A stretch of DNA of 34,322 bases from Methanosphaera stadtmanae (GCA_015062825.1 SUTR01000007.1:28260-62581); one strand, 5' to 3'; numbered from the stretch's first letter, positions 20,031-29,819 are shown. The notes: generated by a model from the sequence alone, not told the origin. Program-made: numbers and translations.

Positions 20031-20459
20031 TAAATTACTAATTTCAAATTGTCTTTTAGCAAATTGTCTGGCTCGCTGAATATTCTGACCATTTTTACCA
20101 ATGGCTTTGCGTTTACTCTTTGAGTCGACATCAAGGGTAGCGATTTTATTACCTTTAGAATCAGTTGAAAAATCAATGGAAGTAATTTCAGCTGATGATA
20201 ATAAATTTTTTATAAATTCGCCGGGATCGTCAGAGTGTTCTATTATTTCAACACTCTTATCGACTGATTTTTGCATCTTAGCAATAGTACTTCCACGTTT
20301 TCCTATTGCTAATCCCATGTCTCCTTTTTTTACCAAAAAAGTAACTTTATCATGTTCGTCATCAATTATACAATCCTTAACAGTTGCATTAGTAATTGTT
20401 TCAAACAATGCAATATATCTGATTTCATTGGTTGTGAACTTGACGGACATAATATTCAT
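20019..20459 (-). CDS. nusA: NusA-like KH domain protein
   Basis: A 146-residue archaeal NusA homologue made only of the two KH domains; it lacks the N-terminal polymerase-binding and S1 domains of bacterial NusA. KH1 contains G-L-A-I-G-K-R-G-S-T-I-A-K-M and KH2 contains K-A-I-G-K-N-G-Q-N-I-Q-R-A-R-Q-F-A-K-R-Q-F. It probably binds RNA and acts in transcription elongation or rRNA synthesis. The stop of rpl30e (TAA) directly abuts this ATG, with AGGAG 3 bases upstream; a second ATG three codons in is also possible. It is translationally coupled to rpl30e. Confidence 0.95.
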   Translation of the reverse strand: MNIMSVKFTTNEIRYIALFETITNATVKDCIIDDEHDKVTFLVKKGDMGLAIGKRGSTIAKMQKSVDKSVEIIEHSDDPGEFIKNLLSSAEITSIDFSTDSKGNKIATLDVDSKSKRKAIGKNGQNIQRARQFAKRQFEISNLIIK

Positions 20460-20756
20460 TTACTCCTTTATCTCTAATATATTAGAGTCTCCAGGTTCTT
20501 GTATGATTAAAGTTGTTACTGTGAATGGTTTACCACAGATAGAACCTAAATCCACACTTGAACCATCAAATGTGTATACTGGTATATCAGATAATTTTGC
20601 ATATGTTTCAACATCATCTTTTAAAGTTTTTGGAGCGTTTGCTGCTAATACAACTAACTCTCCTTTTCCAAGTTTTATTGCTTGGATTGTTTTATTGGAT
20701 CCTAATATAACCTTTCCAGTATCAACGGCTACACGTATCCCTCTTTCTATATCCAT
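20460..20756 (-). CDS. rpl30e: Ribosomal protein eL30
   Basis: A 98-residue L30e, an archaeal/eukaryal 50S protein of the L7Ae fold. Visible motifs: I-R-V-A-V-D-T-G-K-V-I-L-G-S-N-K-T, G-K-G-E-L-V-V-L-A-A-N-A-P-K and L-G-S-I-C-G-K-P-F-T-V-T. GGAGGCACCAG with 7-base spacing precedes the ATG and overlaps the rpoA2 stop codon. Its place between rpoA2 and nusA is the standard euryarchaeal order. Confidence 0.96.
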   Translation of the reverse strand: MDIERGIRVAVDTGKVILGSNKTIQAIKLGKGELVVLAANAPKTLKDDVETYAKLSDIPVYTFDGSSVDLGSICGKPFTVTTLIIQEPGDSNILEIKE

Positions 20757-20766
20757 CTGGTGCCTC

Positions 20767-21936
20767 CTAATTGTTTTCTTTCATATTTATACCAACAGAC
20801 CCCGTACCGTGAGGTATTGGTTGTCCCACAATGACATTCTCAATAATACCTGAGAGTTGATCAACTTCTCCACGGATACTAGCGTTAAGTAAGTGTTTGC
20901 CGGTTTCCTCAAATGCTGCTCTTGCGAGTACACTTGATTTTTCACCACTAATACCATGACGTCCAATAGATTTTACAAATCCATCTACAGTCATCATATC
21001 AGCAACTAACATAATATGTCTAATATCAACACTAAGCCCTTGTTCTTCCATTGTTGTATATAACTCATGGATAATAGCATTTCTTGCTGCTTCAATTCCA
21101 AGAACTTTTTCAATTTCATAGATATCGTTAGTAGTTGTTCTGACTATGTCAACTCCTTCAATCTTGAGAATAGCTCCAATATTAGAACCTTCTGTATGAA
21201 TAACATATTCATCACCCTCAAGACGGATAACTACTTTACCAATACCTTTAACACCACTAATCTGTAGATCTCTGATTTTATCTGCAAGTAATCTTAATTC
21301 TCGAATACCATGTGCTAACTTTTCTTCATCTTTAGAAAATGTGGTTTCAAAACTCAGTACATTGTTATTTATCTTTACTTGTTTAAATGTTTTTTCAATA
21401 ATACCTGTAATTTCATTTAGGTCAAGACGTCTTTCATCAATGATATCCAAATCCAACTCAGCAGTTATTACATTATCCATATAGTTAACGTTGAATTCCT
21501 TAATAATATCATTTAAAGTAATCTTACCAATCATATTACCCATTTTACGGATAAAATCCTCATCCTTATTGTATTCTTCAGTGAAATAAATATCCATTGT
21601 AGGAGTAGATATTTTCTTACGAGCATCTACTACTTCAATAAGACGAGGAAGACCTAGAGTTACGTTTAACTCTACTACCCCTGCATAGTGGAAAGTACGC
21701 ATGGTCATCTGTGTACCAGGTTCACCCACAGATTGGGCAGCAATTGTTCCAACTGATTCTCCAGGCTCTACTTCTTCACGTTCATATGCTTCCTTAACTT
21801 TAAGAACTAAAGTTTCAAGTTCATCATCAGATAAATCATTACGATTAGCAGCATCAGTAATATCTTGAACTAATTTAATTGGAAAGTAACCTGCACCTAC
21901 TTCATCAACTACAGCTTGTACTTTTTCTAATTCCAT
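20767..21936 (-). CDS. rpoA2: RNA polymerase subunit A''
   Basis: A 389-residue C-terminal part of the largest subunit (Rpo1C). The trigger-loop/bridge region reads [28 protein letters not shown]; near the end are [12 protein letters not shown] and L-A-R-A-A-F-E-E-T. The split from A' is at the normal archaeal position. GGTGAT precedes the ATG, and only 12 bases separate it from the A' stop. No intein or insertion is seen. Confidence 0.98.
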   Translation of the reverse strand: MELEKVQAVVDEVGAGYFPIKLVQDITDAANRNDLSDDELETLVLKVKEAYEREEVEPGESVGTIAAQSVGEPGTQMTMRTFHYAGVVELNVTLGLPRLIEVVDARKKISTPTMDIYFTEEYNKDEDFIRKMGNMIGKITLNDIIKEFNVNYMDNVITAELDLDIIDERRLDLNEITGIIEKTFKQVKINNNVLSFETTFSKDEEKLAHGIRELRLLADKIRDLQISGVKGIGKVVIRLEGDEYVIHTEGSNIGAILKIEGVDIVRTTTNDIYEIEKVLGIEAARNAIIHELYTTMEEQGLSVDIRHIMLVADMMTVDGFVKSIGRHGISGEKSSVLARAAFEETGKHLLNASIRGEVDQLSGIIENVIVGQPIPHGTGSVGINMKENN

Positions 21937-21948
21937 TTATATCACCAT

Positions 21949-24570
21949 TTATTTACTAGTAGCATTAGATTCTAATCTAATCTCTTCAATTAATTTATCT
22001 AAATCAGCAACTTTACCATAGTCACTTCTTGCTGGATTTATTCCATCTTCACCGTACTTGAATTGTACAATTACACCATTGTTGTCACGTACAGTACCAT
22101 CTTCATGTACACTAAGGTCATGTAAAGCATTTACAAGACGCCTTTGCATATAACCACTCTGTGCTGTACGAATAGCTGTATCTACCAGCCCTTCACGTCC
22201 ACCCATAGCGTGGAAGAAGAATTCTAATGGATCTAGTCCATGTTTATAACTGCTGTTTACAAATCCACTTGCTTTTGCACCAACGTCACCCTTGTGGAAG
22301 TGCGGTAATGTACGGTCTATATAACCCCTATTAATACGTCCTCCACGAACAGCCTGTTGACCTACACAAGTTGCAATTTGAGTTAAGTTTAACATGGACC
22401 CACGAGCACCAGTAAGTGCCATGATTACTGCACTGTTACTATTGCTGAAGTAACGTTCTGCAATAACACCAGTACTGTCCCTTGCTTCCCCTAACACCTG
22501 CATGATTTTCATCTCAAGTGTTTCACGTAAGCTACGTCCTGGTAATGCTTCAAGTTCTCCATCCTCATAAACCTGAATAAGATTTTCAACCTGTTGATTA
22601 GATTTTTCTAATTGTTCTGCAATTCTTTCTTCAGCTTCACGAGGAATTTCTTCATCAGCTGTACCTGTGGTGAATCCTCTTTGCATTACACCACCAAATA
22701 CTGCAAGTTTAGTTGCATGATCAAGGAAGTATCTTGCTTCACTTGCACCGAATTGTTTTACGATTGCATCAAGTATTTTTCCACTACCTGATCCATATCC
22801 TTTATCATCAACTACACCCTGTAGTAACTGACCATTACTTATTACTACATAAGCATCATATTCACAGTTTTCAGCCTTACATTCTTCACATTTTCGACAG
22901 ATTTCTGCCTTATATACAAGGTTTAACTTGTCTGGAAGCAGTAAACTGAAAATTTCCTTACCAGTCCATGGTTCACCTTTAGCTTCTGGAAGTGGCATTT
23001 TTGAACGTTTGACAATCTGCAATGCTTTGTCTTCTTCAAATACTGTGTCTTTATGCGTAAGTAAATATGCACCTGTAATGTGATCGTGAATAGCACCAAT
23101 AATTGGTCCACCATAACGAGGTGATAAGATATGTTCTTGTACCTTCATTATGTCATTTGCTTCTGCACGTGCTTCTGGTGTCTGGAATACGTGCATGTTC
23201 ATTTCGTCTCCATCGAAGTCTGCATTGTAAGGTGGACATACACATAGATTTAATCTGAATGTCTTATATGGTAATACTCTTACTTCGTGTGCCATCATTG
23301 ACATACGGTGAAGTGAAGGTTGACGATTGAATAAGACTATGTCTCCATCAATAATGTGTCTTTCAACAATGTATCCTGGTTCTAAGTTTTCCATTGCAGT
23401 TTCCTTAGTTTCATCATAAACTCTTATTTTACGTCCATCAGGTCGTATAATATAGTTTGCTCCAGGATGTACATTTGAACCGTTTTTGATGTATTCTTTC
23501 ATCTTGTCAATGTTCCATTCTGTTACAGTAATAGGTACTGTAATTTCCTTAGCTATCATCTCTGGAACTCCAACCTCATTTATACTAAGGTTTGGATCTG
23601 GTGAGATAACTGTACGTGCTGAGAAGTTTACACGTTTACCTGCAAGATTACTTCTGAATCTTCCTTCTTTTCCTTTAAGACGTTGAGCCAAGGTTTTTAA
23701 AGGACGTCCTGATCTATGTCTTGCCGGCGGTACTCCAGATGCTTCATTGTCAAAGTAGGTTGTTACGTGATATTGCAATAATTCCCACAAGTCTTCAACA
23801 ATAAGTTGTGGAGCTCCTGCTTCCATGTTTTCTTTTAGTCTCTGGTTGATACGTAAAATATCCACAAGTTTGTGTGTAAGATCATCTTCAGATCTTTCAC
23901 CAGTCTCCAACGTAATTGAAGGTCTTACCGTTACTGGAGGTACTGGTAATACTGTTAATACCATCCATTCTGGTCTTGCAACTTCCTTGTTTATTCCCAC
24001 ATAGATATAATCATCTTCCGGAATATTTTCAAGTCTTTCACGTACTTCACTTGCTGTGAGTTTATAGTTACCTTCAACAATGGATATTGGTTTGTCAATC
24101 TTTATTTCTTCTTGAACTTCTTCACAATGAGGACATTTTTCCTTTTTAGCAGCTACATGTATCTGTTTTAAGAGTTGTGAAATGTCTTCACCGTTTGCAA
24201 GTTTATTTTCCAGTTTATCTTTGTATAATGCCTTTTCAGTATCGTTTAGAAGAACTCTTCCACAGCTACGACATGTTGATCGTAATATTTTATGGATTGT
24301 ATCTGCAAATCCTACATGTATTACTGGTCTTGCAAAGTTAATGTGTCCAAAGTGTCCTTGACAATCCCCACCTTTAGAACCACATGTACGACATTTTAAT
24401 CCAGGGTCAATTACTCCAAGCCTTGGATCCATTAATCCAGCTTCGATTGGATAACCATCTTCATCATAAGTATCTGGTGTTACAATTTTAGTCACTGACA
24501 TTTTCCTGATAGTTTCAGGTGACATTAAACCAAAATCTATTTCAGATATTTTTTTAATTATTCCTTTCAA
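21949..24570 (-). CDS. rpoA1: RNA polymerase subunit A'
   Basis: An 873-residue N-terminal part of the largest subunit (Rpo1N). It carries the clamp zinc sites (C-R-T-C-G ... C-Q-G-H-F-G-H, C-R-S-C-G, C-P-H-C), R-F-R-S-N-L-A-G-K-R-V-N-F-S-A-R-T, and the catalytic Mg motif N-A-D-F-D-G-D at about residues 449-455, followed later by G-A-R-G-S-M-L-N-L-T-Q. The start codon is TTG (24568-24570) with GGGAGG 8 bases upstream. Length is normal for Methanobacteriales. It follows rpoB1 by 25 bases in one operon. Confidence 0.98.
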   Translation of the reverse strand: MKGIIKKISEIDFGLMSPETIRKMSVTKIVTPDTYDEDGYPIEAGLMDPRLGVIDPGLKCRTCGSKGGDCQGHFGHINFARPVIHVGFADTIHKILRSTCRSCGRVLLNDTEKALYKDKLENKLANGEDISQLLKQIHVAAKKEKCPHCEEVQEEIKIDKPISIVEGNYKLTASEVRERLENIPEDDYIYVGINKEVARPEWMVLTVLPVPPVTVRPSITLETGERSEDDLTHKLVDILRINQRLKENMEAGAPQLIVEDLWELLQYHVTTYFDNEASGVPPARHRSGRPLKTLAQRLKGKEGRFRSNLAGKRVNFSARTVISPDPNLSINEVGVPEMIAKEITVPITVTEWNIDKMKEYIKNGSNVHPGANYIIRPDGRKIRVYDETKETAMENLEPGYIVERHIIDGDIVLFNRQPSLHRMSMMAHEVRVLPYKTFRLNLCVCPPYNADFDGDEMNMHVFQTPEARAEANDIMKVQEHILSPRYGGPIIGAIHDHITGAYLLTHKDTVFEEDKALQIVKRSKMPLPEAKGEPWTGKEIFSLLLPDKLNLVYKAEICRKCEECKAENCEYDAYVVISNGQLLQGVVDDKGYGSGSGKILDAIVKQFGASEARYFLDHATKLAVFGGVMQRGFTTGTADEEIPREAEERIAEQLEKSNQQVENLIQVYEDGELEALPGRSLRETLEMKIMQVLGEARDSTGVIAERYFSNSNSAVIMALTGARGSMLNLTQIATCVGQQAVRGGRINRGYIDRTLPHFHKGDVGAKASGFVNSSYKHGLDPLEFFFHAMGGREGLVDTAIRTAQSGYMQRRLVNALHDLSVHEDGTVRDNNGVIVQFKYGEDGINPARSDYGKVADLDKLIEEIRLESNATSK

Positions 24571-24595
24571 CTATTAATCCTCCCTAGTAAATGTG

Positions 24596-26407
24596 TTATG
24601 CTTTATCCTCTAATACAAGATTTGGAGATATACATAGTGATTTAAGTTCATCTAATAATAATTTAAATGCATATGAAATTTCTACTGGGAATGTTTCTGT
24701 TTCTCCACAGATTGCACAGTAAGTTCTGTCACGTATTTTATCCCTTACTGCAAGTCTTCCACAGTCACCACATATCAATGCTTCATATTTATCTGATTCA
24801 TCAAGTAATCTTTCTTTAAGTGATAGTGCAGCTCCGTGTGCGATTAAACAGTCACGTTCCATTTCTCCAAACCTAAGTCCTCCTTCTCTTGCCCTACCTT
24901 CTGTTGGTTGACGGGTGAGTACCTGTACTGGACCTCTGCTTCTTGCATATACTTTATCTGAGGTCATGTGGTGGAGTTTCTGGTAGTATGCTACACCTAC
25001 AAATATTTCTGCTTTGAATCGTTCACCAGTTATACCATTGTATAGCTGTTCACGACCATGTGTTTCAAATCCATTTTCTTTAAGTAAACGTTTGATTTCT
25101 TCCTCTGGAACTCCAGTAAATGGTGTTCCATCTATACGTTTTCCTTCCATACAACCTGCTTTACCAGCAAGCATTTCTATAATCTGTCCAATAGACATCC
25201 TTGAAGGAATTGCGTGAGGATTTATCATTAAATCAGGACACATTCCATTTTCATTGAATGGCATGTTTTCTTGTGGTACTATAAGACCAAGTACCCCTTT
25301 CTGTCCGTGACGAGATGCGAATTTGTCTCCATATTCAGGTTGTCTGTGATCACGTACTTTGACTTTTGCAAGTTTACTTCCTTCTATTGTTTCAGTAAGC
25401 ATTACTTTGTCTACTATTCCATGTTCACCATGACGTACTGTTACACTTGTTTCACGTCTACGTTCTGCTACTGTACCGAATTCATCTACATCTTCAAGGA
25501 ATCTTGGTGGAGATGTTTTTCCTATAAGTACATCACCAGAATTTACTTGTACTTCTGGATTGATTAATCCGTCTTCATCCAGGTTTTTATAGACTTCTTC
25601 TGAACGGTATCCTTTGACCATATTTTCAGGATATTCAAAGTGGTCTTCTTGACCTCCAGGATATCTTCTTTCGGATGCTTCATATGATCTGAAGAAGGAT
25701 GATCTTCCAAGTCCTCTTTCTAATGCTGCTTTGTTCATAACAAGAGCATCTTCCATGTTACATCCTTGGTATGAAAGAATTGCTACTACAAAGTTTTGAC
25801 CGGATGGTCTTTTATCATAGTCTGTTGATTCCATACTTTTTGTTTTGACTACTGGCATTTGAGGCTGATGCAATAGATGAGCTCTTGTATCAGTTCTTAG
25901 ATTATAATTTGATACATATAATCCTAATGCCTGCTTTGTCATACCTGCTTCCATTGTGTTCCTCGGTGAGGAGTTGTGGTTAGCATATGGAATGATTCCT
26001 GCACAAATACCAAGCATTGTTGAAGGATCTATTTCAAGGTGTGTATGTGCCTCGGTTAGGTCTTCTTCAAACATTGCGATGTATGCATTTTCTTCTTCTT
26101 CTGCATCAATGTATTCTATGATTCCATCATGAATAAGGTCGAACCATTTCAATTGTCCTGCAACTACTTTGTCAATTATTTCATCAGTTAGTTTTGATTT
26201 TCCATCTTCAACTATTACTAATGGTCTTCTTGCACGACCTGGATCTGTAAATATAAATATTTCCTTATTTTCTTCATAATAGGTAATATTTAATTCATTT
26301 GTTAACTCATTAGATCGTCTTTTAGCTTTAACTTCTTCAACGAATGCTTCTGGTTCTTCAGTTGTTCCAATTAATTTACCATTAATATATACTTTAACTG
26401 TTGCCAT
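24596..26407 (-). CDS. rpoB1: RNA polymerase subunit B'
   Basis: A 603-residue C-terminal part of the second-largest subunit. Motifs: G-Y-Q-G-C-N-M-E-D-A-L-V-M-N-K-A, E-Y-G-D-K-F-A-S-R-H-G-Q-K-G-V (active-site region), and the zinc ribbon C-G-D-C-G ... C-A-I-C-G near the end. AAGGAG precedes the ATG. The split of B into B'' and B' is typical of methanogens and their euryarchaeal relatives, which supports the taxonomic placement. The spacer to rpoB2 is 21 bases. Confidence 0.98.
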   Translation of the reverse strand: MATVKVYINGKLIGTTEEPEAFVEEVKAKRRSNELTNELNITYYEENKEIFIFTDPGRARRPLVIVEDGKSKLTDEIIDKVVAGQLKWFDLIHDGIIEYIDAEEEENAYIAMFEEDLTEAHTHLEIDPSTMLGICAGIIPYANHNSSPRNTMEAGMTKQALGLYVSNYNLRTDTRAHLLHQPQMPVVKTKSMESTDYDKRPSGQNFVVAILSYQGCNMEDALVMNKAALERGLGRSSFFRSYEASERRYPGGQEDHFEYPENMVKGYRSEEVYKNLDEDGLINPEVQVNSGDVLIGKTSPPRFLEDVDEFGTVAERRRETSVTVRHGEHGIVDKVMLTETIEGSKLAKVKVRDHRQPEYGDKFASRHGQKGVLGLIVPQENMPFNENGMCPDLMINPHAIPSRMSIGQIIEMLAGKAGCMEGKRIDGTPFTGVPEEEIKRLLKENGFETHGREQLYNGITGERFKAEIFVGVAYYQKLHHMTSDKVYARSRGPVQVLTRQPTEGRAREGGLRFGEMERDCLIAHGAALSLKERLLDESDKYEALICGDCGRLAVRDKIRDRTYCAICGETETFPVEISYAFKLLLDELKSLCISPNLVLEDKA

Positions 26408-26428
26408 TATATTTCTCCTTATAAAAAT

Positions 26429-27940
26429 TTATTCTAAGTTATGATCTAATGGTGTGATTAAATCCATTGCTTGAATATCTTTTTCGATTTCTTTCAATGG
26501 ATAACCTTCAGATATTTTTGTAATTACTGCAAGGTTTTTTACCAATCCACAGTTTGGTCCTTCCGGAGTTTCGTTTGGACATATTTTTCCAAATTGTGTT
26601 GGATGTAAATCTCTTGCTTCGAAGTGAGGTTGACTTCTAGATAATGGACTTACTACACGTTTAAGGTGTGATAATGTTCCCATGTAACTAGTACGGTCTA
26701 ATAACTGACTGACCCCTGCTCTTCCACCTACCCAATTACCTGTAGCAATTGCATGTTTAATGTTTTCAGTAATTACATCAGATCGAACTGCCTGTTTAAC
26801 AGATGGTTCTTTTCCACGTGAAAGGCTACGTTCTAATTGATAAGTCATATCTCTGGTTAATGATGTGAATGCTACTCTGAATAAGTCTTCCATCAAATCT
26901 CCAGAAACTCTTAATCTTTTATTAGCATAGTGGTCCTTATCGTGTGGTTCACGTTCTCCATTTATTACTTGTAGCAGCATGTCAGTCATTTCTGCCAAGT
27001 ATATAGCTTTATCTATACGATCTTCTGGAGCAACACCCACGTGTGGTAAAAGATAACGATCAATTACATCTTCTGCTCTTTTAATTCTGTATTCTTCAGT
27101 CATTCCTTTTGCTACACGGTTTCCTATGTATTTAACAGCATCATATTGAGTGTTAATACCTGTTGTCTGTATATCATCAATTAATAGGAATTGAGTGTTT
27201 ATATCATCAGATACACTGTTTACTAAATCCACATCTTTTTCAAATCCAAGTGCTCTTAGTAATATTACAAGTGGTATCTCACCAGGTACATAAGGGAATG
27301 AAATTCTTAAGAATACTCCTTTTTTATGTGGTTTTCTATACTCTAAGTTAATTCTTGCACGGAATCCACTTTTTATAGAAGTTACTACTGCTCTTGCACG
27401 TCTGTCTTCTTTATCTTTTTCACTTTGTTCTAAGATAATTTTATTTGGTGCAATTTCTTCCATTGTTACAATAGCTCTTTCGGAACCATTTACAATAAAG
27501 TAACCTCCAGGGTCTCGTGGATCTTCACCAACTTTCTCTAATTCTTCATCATTTAAACCATATAAGTGACATGCTTTAGATTTAAGCATTACAGGTAATT
27601 CACCTATATATACTTTTTCCATTTCATAATCTTCACTATCTCCTTTAACAAGAGCCATGTCAAGATACATGTGTGCAGAATAATTTAGATTTCTTAATCT
27701 AGCTTCTGCAGGTTCAATGATACTTTTTGAACCATCAGCTTCTTTAATGTAAGGTTTTACTATTTCAACATCACCTGTTTTAATAGTATATTCTCCATGA
27801 TCAAGAGTGATTGGTTCAGTAATATCTACAATTTCCTGGATTTTATTATCCAAAAAATCATTATATGAACGTATATGGTGATCAACGATATCATATTCAT
27901 CAAAAAATGAATCAACTAACGGCCATGCGTTTTTTGTCAT
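26429..27940 (-). CDS. rpoB2: RNA polymerase subunit B''
   Basis: A 503-residue N-terminal part of the second-largest subunit. It starts MTKNAWPLVDSFFDEYDIVD, includes G-G-Y-F-I-V-N-G-S-E-R-A-I-V and S-G-D-L-M-E-D-L-F-R-V-A-F, and ends shortly after the fork-loop block A-R-D-L-H-P-T-Q-F-G-K-I-C-P-N-E-T-P-E-G. The start 27940 is chosen because GGGAG lies 8 bases before it and the N-terminus matches the family; an in-frame ATG 84 bases upstream adds a hydrophobic stretch unlike any RpoB. It is first gene of the rpoB2-rpoB1-rpoA1-rpoA2-rpl30e-nusA operon. rpoH, normally adjacent, is about 0.9 kb away. Confidence 0.98.
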   Translation of the reverse strand: MTKNAWPLVDSFFDEYDIVDHHIRSYNDFLDNKIQEIVDITEPITLDHGEYTIKTGDVEIVKPYIKEADGSKSIIEPAEARLRNLNYSAHMYLDMALVKGDSEDYEMEKVYIGELPVMLKSKACHLYGLNDEELEKVGEDPRDPGGYFIVNGSERAIVTMEEIAPNKIILEQSEKDKEDRRARAVVTSIKSGFRARINLEYRKPHKKGVFLRISFPYVPGEIPLVILLRALGFEKDVDLVNSVSDDINTQFLLIDDIQTTGINTQYDAVKYIGNRVAKGMTEEYRIKRAEDVIDRYLLPHVGVAPEDRIDKAIYLAEMTDMLLQVINGEREPHDKDHYANKRLRVSGDLMEDLFRVAFTSLTRDMTYQLERSLSRGKEPSVKQAVRSDVITENIKHAIATGNWVGGRAGVSQLLDRTSYMGTLSHLKRVVSPLSRSQPHFEARDLHPTQFGKICPNETPEGPNCGLVKNLAVITKISEGYPLKEIEKDIQAMDLITPLDHNLE

Positions 27941-28839
27941 ATATCCATCTCCCAATACAAAAGAATTTATAATAATATTACACACTAAAAATATATTATT
28001 TAAACTCTCTTCTTTTTCAATCAACTACCAAATAATATTAAATTTTCAAAATAAATCAATAAAAAAAGTCTGATGATGCGTAAAATGTTAAACACTATCC
28101 CTGTTCATAAGTGATGGTAATTGAACAAGAATTGTCTGTCAATAAATTACATTATCAAATAGCTTCAGGAAATCTATGGTCAACAATATAGATAAGCAAT
28201 GAACAAAAAAAAGGATGATTACTTTATATATTCATCAATAGAATAATAGATTTTTTTTAGTTAAATTTTACCTAGTTTAACAGAGAGTACCCTATCAAAT
28301 AAACAGCAAAATATCATGCAAAAAAAATAAACAAACTACAGTACATGCTAAAAAACATCAATCAAATAATAACTCTATTTAAATGAAATTAATACAAAAA
28401 TCCTAAATTTATTATAATCCATCACTTAATCTAAAAATAGTCAATAAGCATTAATTGATACATATAAAATTATTTAAAAATTTCATAGATTAATTAATTA
28501 CCATAAGATAACCTATTGCTAAATTAGACATTTATATTAAATTTATTTATTATATCAAATATCATTATAAAAATTAAAACTAAATCCATCTAAATAACAA
28601 ATTAAGCTTTAATTTCTTTACTTTTTCAATAATTAATTTTAGAATAAAATATTTCAACTCCACATAATAAATTTATGTAGAAATCTAAAATCTGATAAAG
28701 GAAACATGATTTAAATTTTATTTCTATAAATTAACATATACTCACTATATATGTAGTCCATAATATAAAAAGCTACACATTCATAATGAAGTGTAATGTG
28801 ATAAAGAATCAGCTAAAAAGAATAAGATTAAAAGTTTAG
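27941..28839. other. Long gap between rpoH and rpoB2 with possible decayed sequence
   Basis: About 0.9 kb without a proper gene. At 28073-28114 a 13-codon ORF (MMRKMLNTIPVHK) ends in TGATG overlapping the ATG of a 25-codon ORF (28114-28191) that begins MVIEQELSVNKLHYQIASGN. This 130-base island is less AT-rich and more protein-like than its surroundings and may be a decayed or frameshifted gene. The rpoB2 promoter must lie at the left end. From 28250 to 28839 the sequence is AT-rich and featureless. Confidence 0.35.
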
Positions 28840-28864
28840 AAAAAAATTAATAAAAAAGATTATT
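28840..28864 (-). terminator. rpoH terminator over the stop codon + T7
   Basis: On the minus strand AATAA and TTATT (28849-28864) form a 5-bp stem with a 6-base loop, then seven T (28840-28846 as A on plus). The rpoH stop TAA is in the first arm. It suggests rpoH is transcribed apart from rpoB2. Confidence 0.5.
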
Positions 28865-29108
28865 CGCGTACGATACGATATGCGACAAATATACCAGCAG
28901 TTTCACTTTTTCGGGTAATTTTCAAAACATCCCCTACATTAGCACCTATTGCTTTGACTACTGGATCATTAGGTAATATTTTTGGAAGTTGATCTGTTGT
29001 ACTGTTTAACTCTTCAAGTACTTTTTCGGTTTCTTCATCCGATAATATAACATGTTCTGGCACTAAGTTATGTTGTAAAATATCAGTTTTCAAATTATAA
29101 TCCTCCAT
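28860..29108 (-). CDS. rpoH: RNA polymerase subunit H
   Basis: An 82-residue Rpo5/RpoH, equal to the C-terminal domain of eukaryotic RPB5. It matches the family through L-V-P-E-H-V-I-L-S-D-E-E, L-P-K-I-L-P-N-D-P-V-V-K-A-I-G-A-N-V-G-D-V-L-K-I-T-R and the end A-G-I-F-V-A-Y-R-I-V-R-E. GGAGGA lies close upstream (GAGGATTATAATTT spacing is tight). It lies downstream of the tRNA-Lys pair and is separated from rpoB2 by a terminator and a long gap. Confidence 0.97.
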   Translation of the reverse strand: MEDYNLKTDILQHNLVPEHVILSDEETEKVLEELNSTTDQLPKILPNDPVVKAIGANVGDVLKITRKSETAGIFVAYRIVRE

Positions 29109-29232
29109 TATGAAAAATTAATATTAATATAATTTATTAATTCCAAGATTAAAATATGTTTTTATTATTATAACAAAATTCTTTAAGAAATAGTTTAATC
29201 GAAATATTATATAAAATCAAGTTTAATTAAAA

Positions 29233-29306
29233 CAGGCCCGACGGGAGTTGAACCCGCGACCGCCTGGTTAAAAGCCAGGCGCTCTCCCAGACTGAGCTAC
29301 GAGCCT
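29233..29306 (-). tRNA. tRNA-Lys (UUU), copy 1
   Basis: The minus-strand acceptor AGGCTCG pairs with CGGGCCT (an A1-U72 pair and a U-G at position 5), discriminator G. The anticodon stem CCTGG/CCAGG holds CTTTTAA, anticodon TTT. The D stem is GCTC/GAGC and the T arm has GGTTCAACTCC. CCA is not encoded. It is identical over its full length to the copy at 29354-29427. Confidence 0.96.
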
Positions 29307-29353
29307 ATATGAAATAATTTTCTTAGTTAAAAACAATACTGTAATATAAAAAG

Positions 29354-29427
29354 CAGGCCCGACGGGAGTTGAACCCGCGACCGCCTGGTTAAAAGCCAGG
29401 CGCTCTCCCAGACTGAGCTACGAGCCT
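29354..29427 (-). tRNA. tRNA-Lys (UUU), copy 2
   Basis: Sequence identical to the neighbouring tRNA-Lys, separated by 47 bases. It lies 22 bases after tRNA-Asp and is probably processed from one Asp-Lys-Lys transcript. Confidence 0.96.
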
Positions 29428-29449
29428 ATTTGAAAAATAAATGTGTAAG

Positions 29450-29521
29450 CGCCGTGGCCGGGAGTCGAACCCGAGTCGCAGGCTCGACAGGCCTGCATGA
29501 TCGCCTCTACACTACCACGGC
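29450..29521 (-). tRNA. tRNA-Asp (GUC)
   Basis: The acceptor GCCGTGG pairs with CCACGGC, discriminator G. The anticodon stem CAGGC/GCCTG holds CTGTCGA, anticodon GTC. The T arm CGGGTTCGACTCCCG is standard. CCA is not encoded. It is first of the Asp-Lys-Lys group, with a promoter directly upstream. Confidence 0.96.
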
Positions 29522-29533
29522 AAATACCAATTA

Positions 29534-29560
29534 CTTACAATTGTAAGCAAGTATATAATA
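29534..29560 (-). promoter_or_regulatory. tRNA-Asp promoter with 14-bp palindrome
   Basis: On the minus strand the TATA-like TATTATATAC (29551-29560) is followed after 3 bases by the perfect palindrome CTTACAATTGTAAG (29534-29547), which ends 12 bases before the mature tRNA. A second TATA candidate, TTTATATA, lies about 20 bases further upstream. Confidence 0.55.
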
Positions 29561-29650
29561 GTTTATATTTCTTAGTATATAAATGTTTTGTATTCTATAA
29601 AATTAATTATGTCATCTTAATTAAAAGAGGACATAAATAAAATTATATAT

Positions 29651-29724
<74 letters not shown>

Positions 29725-29727
29725 AAT

Positions 29728-29801
<74 letters not shown>

Positions 29802-29819
29802 CTCTTAAAATATGTATAG

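Noticed and set aside
20101-20853. 250-codon plus-strand ORF opposite nusA and rpl30e
   Set aside because: It lies wholly antisense to well-identified genes and has no recognisable domain; a codon-bias shadow.
28071-28140. Possible C/D box guide RNA (TGATGA, CTGT, GTGATGG, CTGT)
   Set aside because: Both D-type boxes read CTGT instead of CTGA and the guide spacings are about 18-22 bases rather than about 12, so the match is too weak.
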